Assembly: GCF_001723605.1 (NCBI RefSeq)
Contig: NZ_CP017111.1
Location: 930,001 to 994,000, forward strand
Length of the DNA: 64,000 nucleotides
Reading direction: 5' to 3'
DNA from: Sulfurospirillum halorespirans DSM 13726
Lineage (GTDB): Bacteria > Campylobacterota > Campylobacteria > Campylobacterales > Sulfurospirillaceae
The notes below the pieces were generated by a model. The model saw only the letters and a program-made list of their open reading frames with translations. It did no database searches and was not told where the DNA came from. The position numbers were made by a program, and so were the translations under genes. How positions within the stretch are numbered: the stretch's first letter is position 1; each line of letters opens with the position of its first letter. Positions 51,512 through 60,385 of the stretch are shown piece by piece.

Positions 51512-52471
51512 TTATTTGATGACGATTTTAGTGGCGCTTTTTTCGATCATCACAGGATGAATAAGCGGTAATGCGTCTAAAAAAGCGTCGAGTCGGTGCA
51601 CGTCAAAATTGCCACTTATGGGCAGGGACGCAACGCGAGTGTCTAAATAAACCGTGATGTCAAGGTGCTTGGCAAATTCGTTAAACACCTCTTTGAGGCT
51701 TGCTTGGTAAAAGGTGTACTTTCCTTGTTGCCACTCTCCTACTTTTTGGGCATTGATTTTTTGAAGATCGATACGTTGTGTCACTGGATTGAAACTAAGG
51801 CTTTCTCCTTTGGTAACGAATGCAATAGGCTTATCGTTTTGATCACGTGCGGAAACTTCCACTTTTCCCTCTTGGACATTGACTTGAAGGATGTTTTCAA
51901 AATTGATCACCTCAAATTTGGTGCCTAGCACTTTGATGTTCACCCTGTCCGTTTGAATGATAAAAGGCGCCGTCTGGTTGGGAAAAACATCGAAAATGGC
52001 TTTGCCACGCGACAATTTCACCAAACGTTTGCTTTTAAAGTAGGTCACGTCGATGCTGGTATTGGCATCGAGGGCAATTTTTGACGTGTCAGGCAAGAAA
52101 ATGTCGTTGTGAACTTTGGTTGTGGCAACATACTGCTCTGAAAACGTGATGTGATCGTAAAAAAGGGTGAAATAAACCACGCACAGCGTACAGGCGGCAA
52201 CGGCAAGCGGTGCCACGTAGCGCAAAAAGAGGGGTTTTGTATTTCGTACTTCGCGTGTTTGTCTCACTTCACGTTTCAAATCATCCAAAAATGCTTGCGG
52301 CAGTGCATGAACCTCTTGCAGCAGCTTTTTTTCATCCTGAAAGGCTTCATGATGGCGCGCATCACAGGCAATCCATGCGAAAAAGGTTGAGTCGGTTTGA
52401 AGGTTTTCGCCTTCGCTCTCCTTGGAGAGCCATAAGCGTGCTTGATGCTGTATATTTTCTTGGATCGACAT
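51512..52471 (-). CDS. FecR-family anti-sigma regulator
   Basis: The protein has 319 residues. The cytoplasmic N-terminal part (AFFAW-type TFFAWIACDARHHEAFQDEK) binds the sigma factor. A membrane helix spans about 88-106 (VAPLAVAACTLCVVYFTLF), followed by a periplasmic FecR domain (ATTKVHNDIFLPDTSKIALDANTSI; LSRGKAIFDV; VLGTKFEV) that meets the receptor's signalling domain. The ATG at 52471 overlaps the sigma factor stop (TGATG). Confidence 0.93.
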   Translation of the reverse strand: MSIQENIQHQARLWLSKESEGENLQTDSTFFAWIACDARHHEAFQDEKKLLQEVHALPQAFLDDLKREVRQTREVRNTKPLFLRYVAPLAVAACTLCVVYFTLFYDHITFSEQYVATTKVHNDIFLPDTSKIALDANTSIDVTYFKSKRLVKLSRGKAIFDVFPNQTAPFIIQTDRVNIKVLGTKFEVINFENILQVNVQEGKVEVSARDQNDKPIAFVTKGESLSFNPVTQRIDLQKINAQKVGEWQQGKYTFYQASLKEVFNEFAKHLDITVYLDTRVASLPISGNFDVHRLDAFLDALPLIHPVMIEKSATKIVIK

Positions 52472-52947
52472 CAAAAACCACCCTCTTTACGTTTGATCTT
52501 CTCTTTGAGTTCTATGCTGGCACGTGAGAGATGCTTTTCAACCGCATCGATGGAAATGCCCATCATCTGCGAAACTTCATCCCTGCTGTAGCCTTCGAGT
52601 ACATGTAAAACAAAGGCTTCTTTACGTTTTTGAGGCAGCGTTTGAAGCGCTCGCATCAGTGTTTTTTGACGATCTTGTTCAAGCAACACCTCTTCAGGCT
52701 CAACGGTTTTTGCGGTGTATGCGTGCTCTTCATACAGGACTTCTTGGAGGTTAAAGTTTTTACGGGCTTTATCGATCATAAGATTTTTTGCGATTTTATA
52801 CAGTAGTGCCCGTTTGTTGAGGATCTCTTGGCTATTTTGCAGAGCAATGGCTTTCATATACGATTCTTGAACAAGATCTTGCGCATAATCTTTATTAGGG
52901 ATTCTGCTCTTAATAAAAAACAATAATTCTTTATAATACTGAATCAT
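52471..52947 (-). CDS. FecI-like ECF sigma factor
   Basis: The 158-residue protein has sigma regions 2 (DYAQDLVQESYMKAIALQNS; ALLYKIAKNLMIDKARK) and 4 (LPQKRKEAFVLHVLEGYSRDEVSQMMGISIDAVEKHLSRA). It is the first gene of the iron uptake operon sigma-FecR-receptor-DUF3649-PepSY-hypothetical. It should direct transcription of the receptor when ferric siderophore is bound; it is itself probably under Fur control, though I did not find a clear Fur box. Confidence 0.95.
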   Translation of the reverse strand: MIQYYKELLFFIKSRIPNKDYAQDLVQESYMKAIALQNSQEILNKRALLYKIAKNLMIDKARKNFNLQEVLYEEHAYTAKTVEPEEVLLEQDRQKTLMRALQTLPQKRKEAFVLHVLEGYSRDEVSQMMGISIDAVEKHLSRASIELKEKIKRKEGGF

Positions 52948-53109
52948 TACCCTACCATTTTCTCATGAAATAATTTTGATAACTATAGTCAAAAAGTAGT
53001 AAAGCGGTGCTTAAAAGGTGAGGTTAGGCAGAAAATTGACGAAAAAAGTGAGGTGATTTGAAAAAAAAAGGAAGGAATATCTTTTTACATGTAAAGATTA
53101 AGAAGTGTA

Positions 53110-53139
53110 ACCAAAGAGCATAAACAGGCTCTTTGGTTG
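53110..53139. terminator. Perfect 11-bp stem near the FTR-rhodanese gene end
   Basis: AACCAAAGAGC (53110-53120) and GCTCTTTGGTT (53129-53139) form a perfect stem with an 8-base loop, 13 bp past the stop of the minus-strand gene at 53153. The downstream run is only moderately T-rich. A TTTACATGTAAA copy lies beyond it at 53084. Confidence 0.7.
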
Positions 53140-53152
53140 CTTTGGAGTTTCC

Positions 53153-53911
53153 TTACTCCCCGCTCTGCGTTTCCCCATCGTACGCCATAATGCCGTATTC
53201 GAGATTGAGCACGGTTTTAAAACCCATGTGTTTTAAAATACGTTGACAATACGCACTTCTGCTTCCGCTGTAGCAGTATAAAATGACAGGTGTGTTCTCT
53301 TTACCGTTTAACTGCTCCATAGCATTGTGAAAGCTGGTCGTGGGGATCAAAAAGTCGGTGCCTTTGATGCGGTTTCCTATCCACTCCATCCATTCGCGTG
53401 TGTCGACAAGGTTGAACTTCACGCAGCCTTGTTCTCTGGCTTCTAGGAGCGCTTCAAGTTCACTGCCATCGAGTTGCTCTTTTTTCATCAAGACTTCGCA
53501 CTCTTCTTTGCTGAGACCGCGAGTATGCGTATGCGCTACTTCTTCTGTATTTTCTTCTTGGGCGAGTTCGCGTGCGTGCTCTGGGGTGCAGAAAATCGTG
53601 CAGTGGCATTTGCCCTTTTGAGGGATTTCTACCGTGAGTGCAGGCGTACAGGGGCATAAACGGTTATCCGCTTTGGCTTGTTCTTCAGGTGTGCTTCCGA
53701 TGACCATAAAACAGGGACAATAGCGTTTTCCATAGATCAGTTTATTACGTGTTAAGCCTTGTTGGATGGACTCTTTAACTTCGGTGAGTGGGGTGTAGGC
53801 GAATCCAAATTGCTCGCATACTTTGTCGGTAAATGTCTCTGTTTTTTCAAATTCTGCTAGAAATTCGGGTGAATTCATATCTATTTTAGTTATCAAATGT
53901 ATTTCCTTCAT
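53153..53911 (-). CDS. Ferredoxin:thioredoxin reductase catalytic domain fused to rhodanese
   Basis: The 252-residue protein has two parts. Residues 30-110 carry the FTR beta pattern CPC (65-67), CPC (86-88) and CHC (102-104) plus C108, which holds a [4Fe-4S] cluster and an active disulfide. Residues 165-250 are a rhodanese domain with active-site C213 (ILYCYSGSRSAYC). The middle contains a His/Glu-rich linker. This could reduce persulfides or disulfides using ferredoxin, linking sulfur transfer to the [4Fe-4S] centre. It stands alone on the minus strand. Confidence 0.88.
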   Translation of the reverse strand: MKEIHLITKIDMNSPEFLAEFEKTETFTDKVCEQFGFAYTPLTEVKESIQQGLTRNKLIYGKRYCPCFMVIGSTPEEQAKADNRLCPCTPALTVEIPQKGKCHCTIFCTPEHARELAQEENTEEVAHTHTRGLSKEECEVLMKKEQLDGSELEALLEAREQGCVKFNLVDTREWMEWIGNRIKGTDFLIPTTSFHNAMEQLNGKENTPVILYCYSGSRSAYCQRILKHMGFKTVLNLEYGIMAYDGETQSGE

Positions 53912-54102
53912 TTATTTTTATATGCCGTATTATAAAGAATTTGCATTGGAAGAAAATTAAAAGAACGCTTTACATGTAAAGCATCAAGAAAAGAGAGCGT
54001 TTACTCTTTACATGTAAAAGCATTTTTGCGATTTTTTTGCTCTTTTTTTGCTTTACCATTTCTCTAGTTGGTTAAAAAAATAAATTAAAAAAAGAGTTTA
54101 AG

Positions 54103-54663
54103 ATGAAAACGATTCAACCGCACACTAGTTCAAGACTGGACGAGGTCAAACATCTTCGGGATATCTTCAATGCTCAAAATTCCAAAGAGCTTAAAGTTGC
54201 GTTTGATGCACTGAATGCTTCCATTGAAATTTCGGAAGAGGATTTGGAAGTGCAGTTCAATCGTTATTTTATAGGTCCGATGGAGCCTATCGCCGATCCG
54301 TTTGCTTCCATTTACATCGATGATCCTGATGTGGTGATGTCAAAAAGTACCTTACATGTAAGGGAATTATACGAAACGATGGGCTTTACGTATCCACTTA
54401 AAAACATCATTCCCGATGATCATTTAGGCGTTGAACTGGATGCTTACTACCAACTACTCTATCTTGAAGAGGCGAAAGAGATAACCTATTTAAGTGACCT
54501 TCGTCACTATTTTTTACATGAACACCTAAGCCTTTGGGTGCCGCGCTTCATAGCGCGCGCCTTAGAGCACAGTGAGCATGACTCCAAAGCCATGACCTTT
54601 ATTTTATTACAGCTCAAATCGTTATTGATAAGAGAAACTACTACACAAGGAGTTACCGCATGA
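54103..54663 (+). CDS. TorD/DmsD-type molybdoenzyme chaperone
   Basis: The 186-residue, all-helical protein has the family blocks FNRYFIGPMEPIADPFASIYID and YPLKNIIPDDHLGVELDAYYQLL..., as in TorD-like chaperones. It should bind the Tat signal of the molybdoenzyme encoded immediately downstream, which overlaps it by 4 bp. LHVR at residues 84-87 is encoded by a TTACATGTAA copy at 54352. The Shine-Dalgarno sequence is weak (AAGAG near the start). Confidence 0.9.
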   Translation: MKTIQPHTSSRLDEVKHLRDIFNAQNSKELKVAFDALNASIEISEEDLEVQFNRYFIGPMEPIADPFASIYIDDPDVVMSKSTLHVRELYETMGFTYPLKNIIPDDHLGVELDAYYQLLYLEEAKEITYLSDLRHYFLHEHLSLWVPRFIARALEHSEHDSKAMTFILLQLKSLLIRETTTQGVTA

Positions 54664-56936
54664 GTTACTCAAAGGAAAACGTTGAGTCCATTGTGAACAA
54701 TGGCATCAGCCGAAGAAGTTTTTTAAAAGGACTAGCCGCCAGTGGTGTGTTATCTTCATTTCCCGGAGGCATTCTCCAAGCCAATGAAGATCTTAATACT
54801 AAAATACCGTATTTAGGTGAGAAGAGCTATCAAACGTTCCGCAATGCCTGTCCTAGAAACTGTTACGACACCTGTAGCATCAAAACCTATGTCAAAGATG
54901 GCGTGATGCAGTTTATCGAAGGTGCGACTGAATCTACCTATACGCATGGTGGCTGTTGTGTCAAGGGCAATTCGTACGTTAAGAGAGTTTACTCAGCCAG
55001 ACGTTTGAAATTCCCGATGATGCAAGTGGGTGGCAAAGGTTCAGGTAACTGGAAACGTATCTCTTGGGATCAAGCGATGGACATTATCGCGAAAAAACTG
55101 TTAGAGATGAAAAAAGAGGACGGCACGCTTTTAGGTGCGGCGCTGACGAAATACTCGGGTAACTTTGGTATCACGCATTATGGTATCGAGGGAATGTTTA
55201 ACTCCATTGGGTATACGACACGACTTGCTGGAACTCCTTGTTGGCCAGCAGGCATTGACGCGCAAAACCTTGATATGGGCGATATGTGGTGTAACGATCC
55301 TGAAGAGATGAAAGACAGTAAATTTATTATTTTGTGGGGTGTCAATCCTGCGAGTAACTCCATTCACTCGATGAAGTACATCTATGAAGCCAAGAAAAAA
55401 GGGGCAAAAGTTGTTGTCATCGACCCCGTTTTTACCGAAGCCGCTTCCAAAGCGAGTCAATACATTCAGATCAAAGCGGGCACCGATGGTCTCTTAGCCC
55501 TTGGTATGGCAAAGATTATTATTGAAGCAGGACTACATGATCAAAAATGGCTCGATGCGAACTCAAAAGGGTATAAAGAGTACAAAGCGTATCTTGATAA
55601 AGAGGTCAAATTAGACAATGTTTCCAAAATCACAGGCATTCCTTTAGCGATGATTAAAGAGTTGGCTTTATCGTTTGCCAAAGCGAAACCTGCGACGATT
55701 TGGATGGGTTATGGCATGCAACGCCACACCAATGGTGGTTCGATGATTAGGGCGATTGACGCATTCGTTGCCGTATCTGGAAACATCGGAAAATACGCAG
55801 GTGGAGCACGTTATGGACACCTCAATACCTGGGGCTTTAACTATGCTGCGCTGAGCCAGACAAAACCAGAAGGCAGTGTCGGATACACTGGACCTGAGGG
55901 GGCAAAAGGGGATGTTGCGCAAGGTAAAGATGCAAAATCAAACTATACCGACCGTTTCTTAAACATCAACAAAACCGCGCGCGAACTGATCAATGCCAAA
56001 GAGCCAAAAGTAAGACTTCTTTGGGTGGCATGTAAAAACGTTTTTGCGCAAGATTTTGACCGCAATCAACTCATCCGCGCTTTCCAACAACTTGACCTTG
56101 TTGTAGTGGCAGACCAATTTTTCAATGAAACCGCTAAATGGGCAGACATCGTTCTCCCCGTTGCGACGCAATTTGAAGAGTACGATGTGAACGTCTCTTA
56201 CTGGCACTATTGGTTGACACTGAATGAGCAAGCGATCAAACCACTCTTTGAAGTAAAGTCCGATCTTGAAATCGCAGCGATGCTTTCCAAACGTATGAAT
56301 CAACTCCAAACTGGCTCGTGTACCTTCCCTCAAAGTGTCGACACCAAAGCGATGATGGCCAAAGAGTTTAACCCTGGTATATACGAGCAATTTGGCATCA
56401 AATCATGGGAAGAGCTTAAAAATGGACCGGTCAAAGCCAAAGCGGTGATCCCGTATGCCGATGGCAAGTTTAAAACACCAAGTGGTAAATTTGAGTTTTA
56501 CTCGGACAAAGCGTTGGAGCTTTTTGGAAGCGCCTTGCCAACGTATCTTGAAGTGCGCAAACCCTACGATAAATTCCGTATGACTTCGCCTCACAGCAGA
56601 TGGAGCTTGCACTCACAGTTCCAAAACTTGGAATGGATGGAAGACGTGCATCCTGAACCTTATGTGTACATCAATCCTGATGATGCGGAAGCGAAAATGG
56701 TCAAAGAGGGCGATACCGTAGCGGTCTTTAACAAACAAGGGCTTTTGAGAGTCAAAGCCAAACTCACCGACAATGTTCAAGCAGGAACCGTTTTGATGTA
56801 TGAGCAGTGGTATAACAACAACATTTACAACGTCAATGAGCTTGTCGATGACACCAGCTCTGACATGGGTGCGTTTAAAACGGGTGCGCCTGGTGTTGCA
56901 CTGCACGATACCTTTGTCAATTTTAGAAAACTATAA
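54660..56936 (+). CDS. Molybdopterin oxidoreductase catalytic subunit (DmsA/PsrA-like), substrate unknown
   Basis: The 758-residue protein has a Tat signal (SRRSFLKG at 17-24). The [4Fe-4S] ligands are C64, C68 and C72 plus C99 or C100 (ACPRNCYDTC...GGCC). The candidate metal ligand is C194 in the segment GTPCWPAG, aligned by eye with the Ser ligand of DmsA. Other blocks are DSKFIILWGVNPASNS, WMGYGMQRHTNGG, VVADQFFNETAKWADIVLP and a C-terminal cofactor domain. A Cys ligand would favour a sulfur compound or oxyanion substrate over DMSO/TMAO. It is followed by a four-cluster subunit, but no membrane anchor gene (DmsC/NrfD) is present. An upstream chaperone and a downstream sensory trio complete the cluster. 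Confidence 0.9.
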   Translation: MSYSKENVESIVNNGISRRSFLKGLAASGVLSSFPGGILQANEDLNTKIPYLGEKSYQTFRNACPRNCYDTCSIKTYVKDGVMQFIEGATESTYTHGGCCVKGNSYVKRVYSARRLKFPMMQVGGKGSGNWKRISWDQAMDIIAKKLLEMKKEDGTLLGAALTKYSGNFGITHYGIEGMFNSIGYTTRLAGTPCWPAGIDAQNLDMGDMWCNDPEEMKDSKFIILWGVNPASNSIHSMKYIYEAKKKGAKVVVIDPVFTEAASKASQYIQIKAGTDGLLALGMAKIIIEAGLHDQKWLDANSKGYKEYKAYLDKEVKLDNVSKITGIPLAMIKELALSFAKAKPATIWMGYGMQRHTNGGSMIRAIDAFVAVSGNIGKYAGGARYGHLNTWGFNYAALSQTKPEGSVGYTGPEGAKGDVAQGKDAKSNYTDRFLNINKTARELINAKEPKVRLLWVACKNVFAQDFDRNQLIRAFQQLDLVVVADQFFNETAKWADIVLPVATQFEEYDVNVSYWHYWLTLNEQAIKPLFEVKSDLEIAAMLSKRMNQLQTGSCTFPQSVDTKAMMAKEFNPGIYEQFGIKSWEELKNGPVKAKAVIPYADGKFKTPSGKFEFYSDKALELFGSALPTYLEVRKPYDKFRMTSPHSRWSLHSQFQNLEWMEDVHPEPYVYINPDDAEAKMVKEGDTVAVFNKQGLLRVKAKLTDNVQAGTVLMYEQWYNNNIYNVNELVDDTSSDMGAFKTGAPGVALHDTFVNFRKL

Positions 56937-56948
56937 CAGGAGATTGTG

Positions 56949-57587
56949 ATGCAAAAAGCTTTTTTAGTCGATGGCAGTATCTGTCTAGGATGTAATACGT
57001 GTGCAATGGCCTGTAAAAATCAGTATCATCAAGATAAAGGAATTTTGTGGCGCAAGGTGCGTGAGATAGGGGCGGAGGAGTATCATATTGATAACAACAA
57101 TATTTTACCAACCTTAGTTTCGTACCAAAAAGCACCCAAAGCGGAGATGCCGATGGAGCGATTCTATTTTTCACTTGCATGTAACCATTGTGAAAACCCA
57201 GCCTGTGTGGCGATCTGTCCTGTGGGAGCGCATACGAAAGACCCTGAAACGGGCATTTGTAAACATGACCAAACGATCTGTATTGGCTGTGGAGGATGTG
57301 TCAAAGCCTGCCCATTTGGTGCTTCAAAGTTCAATGAAAAGATGGGACAAGCGGAGAAATGCAGTATGTGTTGGGAAAGACAAGCCGATGGTAAAACAAC
57401 GGCATGTGTTCAGTCCTGCCCTGTAGGTGCGATCGCGATTATTGATCTTCACGATCCAAAGTATAAAGAGTATGCAAATGCTGCGCCAATTGGCATTGAC
57501 TATGCGATTAACGCGGAGACGAAACCGACAACACGCTTCATTCATCCATCCATGCCCAAAGAGGTTTACAGACTTCCAAAAGGATAA
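56949..57587 (+). CDS. Four [4Fe-4S] cluster subunit of the molybdoenzyme (DmsB-like)
   Basis: The protein has 212 residues from the ATG at 56949, with AGGAG upstream. Four cluster motifs are visible (CLGCNTCAMACK; CNHCENPACVAICP; CIGCGGCVKACP; CSMCWERQADGKTTACVQSCP). It carries electrons to the catalytic subunit and is exported with it as a complex, having no signal of its own. It follows the catalytic gene by 12 bp. Confidence 0.93.
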   Translation: MQKAFLVDGSICLGCNTCAMACKNQYHQDKGILWRKVREIGAEEYHIDNNNILPTLVSYQKAPKAEMPMERFYFSLACNHCENPACVAICPVGAHTKDPETGICKHDQTICIGCGGCVKACPFGASKFNEKMGQAEKCSMCWERQADGKTTACVQSCPVGAIAIIDLHDPKYKEYANAAPIGIDYAINAETKPTTRFIHPSMPKEVYRLPKG

Positions 57588-57591
57588 TCTT

Positions 57592-57954
57592 ATGAAAACA
57601 ACACTACGATGGATTGTGAGTCTTTGTGGTGTTTTTCTTTCACTCGCTTGGGGGCATCCTGCCCCAAGCACCTGTAGTTTTGGCGATCCTCGTTTTGAAG
57701 AACTTTCCCATCAAAACGTTGTGCTCATCGAGCCCAAAAACTACGTGGTGGGCGAAGAAAACTTCGTTATAATACAGCTCGAAAAGCCAGAACTTCCCTC
57801 GGGCTACATGGTAAGTGTCTTTGTCGATACGATCACATCGCCCAAGAGTGAGCCTGAAGTGCAAGGCTGGTACCCTAAGACGAGCATTAAGCCTTTGGTT
57901 GAGGGAGTCTATGAGCTGTCGGTTCGCGTGAACCTGATGTATAAGGGAAGCTGA
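57592..57954 (+). CDS. Small exported protein of the molybdoenzyme operon
   Basis: The 120-residue protein has a signal peptide (MKTTLRWIVSLCGVFLSLAWG before HPAPSTCSFGDPRFEE) and a beta-rich fold (NYVVGEENFVIIQLEKPELPSGYMVSVFVDTI). No family is recognised. It occurs where a membrane anchor subunit would be expected, and might assist electron transfer or assembly, or bind substrate. An 81-bp gap separates it from the response regulator. Confidence 0.7.
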   Translation: MKTTLRWIVSLCGVFLSLAWGHPAPSTCSFGDPRFEELSHQNVVLIEPKNYVVGEENFVIIQLEKPELPSGYMVSVFVDTITSPKSEPEVQGWYPKTSIKPLVEGVYELSVRVNLMYKGS

Positions 57955-58035
57955 GGCGGTATTTTGGTTGCAAGTCTTGCAAATACAAAGATACGTTTTA
58001 CCGCAACAAAGCCAAAATGATAAGGAGCATCAAAC

Positions 58036-58728
58036 GTGGATAAACTTTTTTTTGAACGATTGAAGACGCTCACCATTCTTTATGCCGAAGATGAAGAGGG
58101 CATCCGTAAAAATATTGCGGCATCGCTTCGCTACTACACCAAAGAGGTCATCGAAGCGGAGAACGGCAAAATTGCTTTAGAGCTCTACAAAAGCGAAAAA
58201 CCAGACATTGTACTGACCGATATTTTAATGCCCGTGATGAACGGCGTGGATCTGGTACGAGAGATTCGTAAAACCGATGAAGAGACACCTTTGGTCATTA
58301 TCTCGGCGCACACCGATAGGGAGTATCTGCTTAAAGTGGTCGATCTGCATTTAGAGCAGTACATCATCAAACCTGTCAATCTCAACGGTCTTTTAGAAGC
58401 CCTCGCACGCTGTTTGAAACGCATTGCTCAAACGCATACGATTGTGTATGAACTTCCCTGTGGGTACTCGTACGATGTCGATCATAAGCTGTTGACGTAT
58501 GAAGAAGAGACGATTCATCTCAATAAAAAAGAGGCGGGATTTTTGGAGTTACTGCTGCATAACAAACAGCGCATTGTGACCTACGATGAGTTGCAAGCCC
58601 ATGTCTGGCAAGATGATGTGATGACCGATAGCGCGCTTCGCTCACTGGTGCGAAATTTACGCAAGAAGTTACCGAAAGATTTTATTACCAATTTATCAGG
58701 GGTTGGGTACCGATTTGAGATGTGCTAG
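58036..58728 (+). CDS. OmpR-family response regulator
   Basis: The 230-residue protein starts at GTG with AAGGAG nine bases upstream. The receiver has E18-D19 and phospho-acceptor D62 (VLTDILMPVMNG). A winged-helix output domain follows (LNKKEAGFLELLLHNKQRIVTYDELQAHVW; SALRSLVRNLRKKLP; GVGYRFEM). It is the first gene of a coupled trio with a solute-binding protein and a histidine kinase, and probably controls the upstream molybdoenzyme operon. Confidence 0.92.
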   Translation: MDKLFFERLKTLTILYAEDEEGIRKNIAASLRYYTKEVIEAENGKIALELYKSEKPDIVLTDILMPVMNGVDLVREIRKTDEETPLVIISAHTDREYLLKVVDLHLEQYIIKPVNLNGLLEALARCLKRIAQTHTIVYELPCGYSYDVDHKLLTYEEETIHLNKKEAGFLELLLHNKQRIVTYDELQAHVWQDDVMTDSALRSLVRNLRKKLPKDFITNLSGVGYRFEMC

Positions 58729-60385
58729 ACTCTTTGTTTTACTGCTTGTACATGTAACCTTTGCCATGGCTCAGGAGTGGAAAAATCCTTTTTATTACCG
58801 CAGTGACGACACCGCTTCTGTACTCGTCAATGAGCGCGTGGCGGGCTCTCACATCAAAGTTTTTTTACCTACCATGCCTTATTTGTATGTCTCAAAACTG
58901 GTTAATGGCACATTGGTTCGCTCTAGCGGCAACCATGAGGGATGGGAGTATATGATGGCAACATCGTATACGAAGATAGACGAGCTCACCTATGAATTTT
59001 CCTTGCGTAAAGGGGTTCTGTTTCAAGATGGAACACCGTTTAACGCGGACTCTGTGGTGGAAAATTTTGCCTATTTTATGAAAGACCCTGTCGTTTATTC
59101 GGATATTCATAAACGACTCAAAGGCGTAACCAAAGTCGATGATACGACCATTCGCATTCATCTGCACAAACCCTACGGACTGCTTTTTAGCGACCTGACC
59201 TCCATCAATCTTTACACATCTGCCTACCTCAAACGCTACGGCTGGAGTACCAAAGAGGGTTCTACATGTAACAGTATGCAAGCCCCTGGTCCGTATGGTT
59301 TGGGACCGTATATTTTAAAGCAAGGGTACGCGACAGGGCGGTTTCAAACGCCTATTTTAGAGCTCAAAGCCAATCCCAACTATTATGAAGCGGGCTTGCC
59401 TTACATTGAAAATGTGACGATCTATACCGAACTAACCTCCAATCAATCAGTCTCAATGGCGTTGGAAGAAGAGCGTTTAGACATTACGCCCATCCCGTTT
59501 AATAAAAAAGTGGAGACGGTGCTTTCCAAATATGCAAGGCTCTACACCAAGCCTTCAACGCACAGTATTTCGATCTACTTTAATATGCTCAAACCTAACA
59601 GTAAACTCCAAGATCAAAATGTACGCATCGCGCTCAATAAGGCGCTCAACCAAGCTAATCTGCTCAACTTTGTCTACAAAAAAGAGGGTGAGTTAGCCCC
59701 CACGGAAGCTTCGGTGAATTATCGCTCCGTAAAACTGGCAACAGAAAATCTTCAAACATGGGGTGAACGTGCACGCCAAAATCCCGAAGAGGAAAAAGAA
59801 CTCAAAAAGATTTTGAACGGTTTGGAGCTCGATGTCATCACGATGGATCGTTTTATGTTTTTGTGGCGAGGCATCGAGTATCAGCTTAAAAAGTACGGCG
59901 TGACCCTGCATTACACGACCACACCAAATGAAAAAGAGATCTACGAGCAACTGCTCACCAATAGAGAATCGCCTAAAAAATGGGATATTTTGACATGGGG
60001 CAATGATGACTGGAGCAGTCATAATCCTTGGACAGCCTTTTTTGCGTATCGCATCTCCGATAAATGGTCGGCGATCGATAAAGACGATGTGATGCAAGAG
60101 TACATCGAGCACTTTTTCGATGTCGAATTTCAAAGCCCTGCCTTTGATGAGGTGGTTTCTAAAATTGTCAAACGGGCGTATGAGAAGGCGTATATGCTTT
60201 TTGTGCCTTCTCCAAACATCGTGCTAGCCGTAAATAAAGAGGTTTCGTATGAGCCTTCATCGGTTCTATTGATGCCTTTGTGGAAGGCAAAATTGACGAA
60301 ATATCACTGGTCAATCAGGGGCAATACAGCGTACCCTAAAGAGCGTGAGGCTCCCATGTTACCATTAAGGTTTGATTATGATTAA
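58715..60385 (+). CDS. Periplasmic solute-binding protein (SBP_bac_5 type), probable sensor partner
   Basis: This is a family 5 (dipeptide/nickel type) binding protein. The blocks YEFSLRKGVLFQDGTPFNADSVVENF, YGLGPYILKQ, LELKANPNYYEAGLPYIENVTI and VRIALNKALNQ are typical. There is no ATG: the signal sequence RCARLFVLLLVHVTFAMA is reached from TTG at 58715 or TTG at 58703, overlapping the regulator gene. No ABC transporter permease or ATPase gene is nearby; instead the gene is embedded between regulator and kinase. It probably binds the signal or enzyme substrate and presents it to the kinase, as TorT does for TorS. Confidence 0.88.
   Translation: MRCARLFVLLLVHVTFAMAQEWKNPFYYRSDDTASVLVNERVAGSHIKVFLPTMPYLYVSKLVNGTLVRSSGNHEGWEYMMATSYTKIDELTYEFSLRKGVLFQDGTPFNADSVVENFAYFMKDPVVYSDIHKRLKGVTKVDDTTIRIHLHKPYGLLFSDLTSINLYTSAYLKRYGWSTKEGSTCNSMQAPGPYGLGPYILKQGYATGRFQTPILELKANPNYYEAGLPYIENVTIYTELTSNQSVSMALEEERLDITPIPFNKKVETVLSKYARLYTKPSTHSISIYFNMLKPNSKLQDQNVRIALNKALNQANLLNFVYKKEGELAPTEASVNYRSVKLATENLQTWGERARQNPEEEKELKKILNGLELDVITMDRFMFLWRGIEYQLKKYGVTLHYTTTPNEKEIYEQLLTNRESPKKWDILTWGNDDWSSHNPWTAFFAYRISDKWSAIDKDDVMQEYIEHFFDVEFQSPAFDEVVSKIVKRAYEKAYMLFVPSPNIVLAVNKEVSYEPSSVLLMPLWKAKLTKYHWSIRGNTAYPKEREAPMLPLRFDYD

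Noticed and set aside
5991-54018. Reading the iterated palindrome as a CRISPR array or a DNA uptake sequence
   Set aside because: Copies are irregularly spaced with no spacers of constant length, so it is not CRISPR. Known uptake sequences are generally not palindromic; I could not establish that function.
58715-60385. A dipeptide or nickel ABC importer
   Set aside because: Only the binding protein is present; no permease or ATPase genes flank it, and the neighbours are two-component genes.
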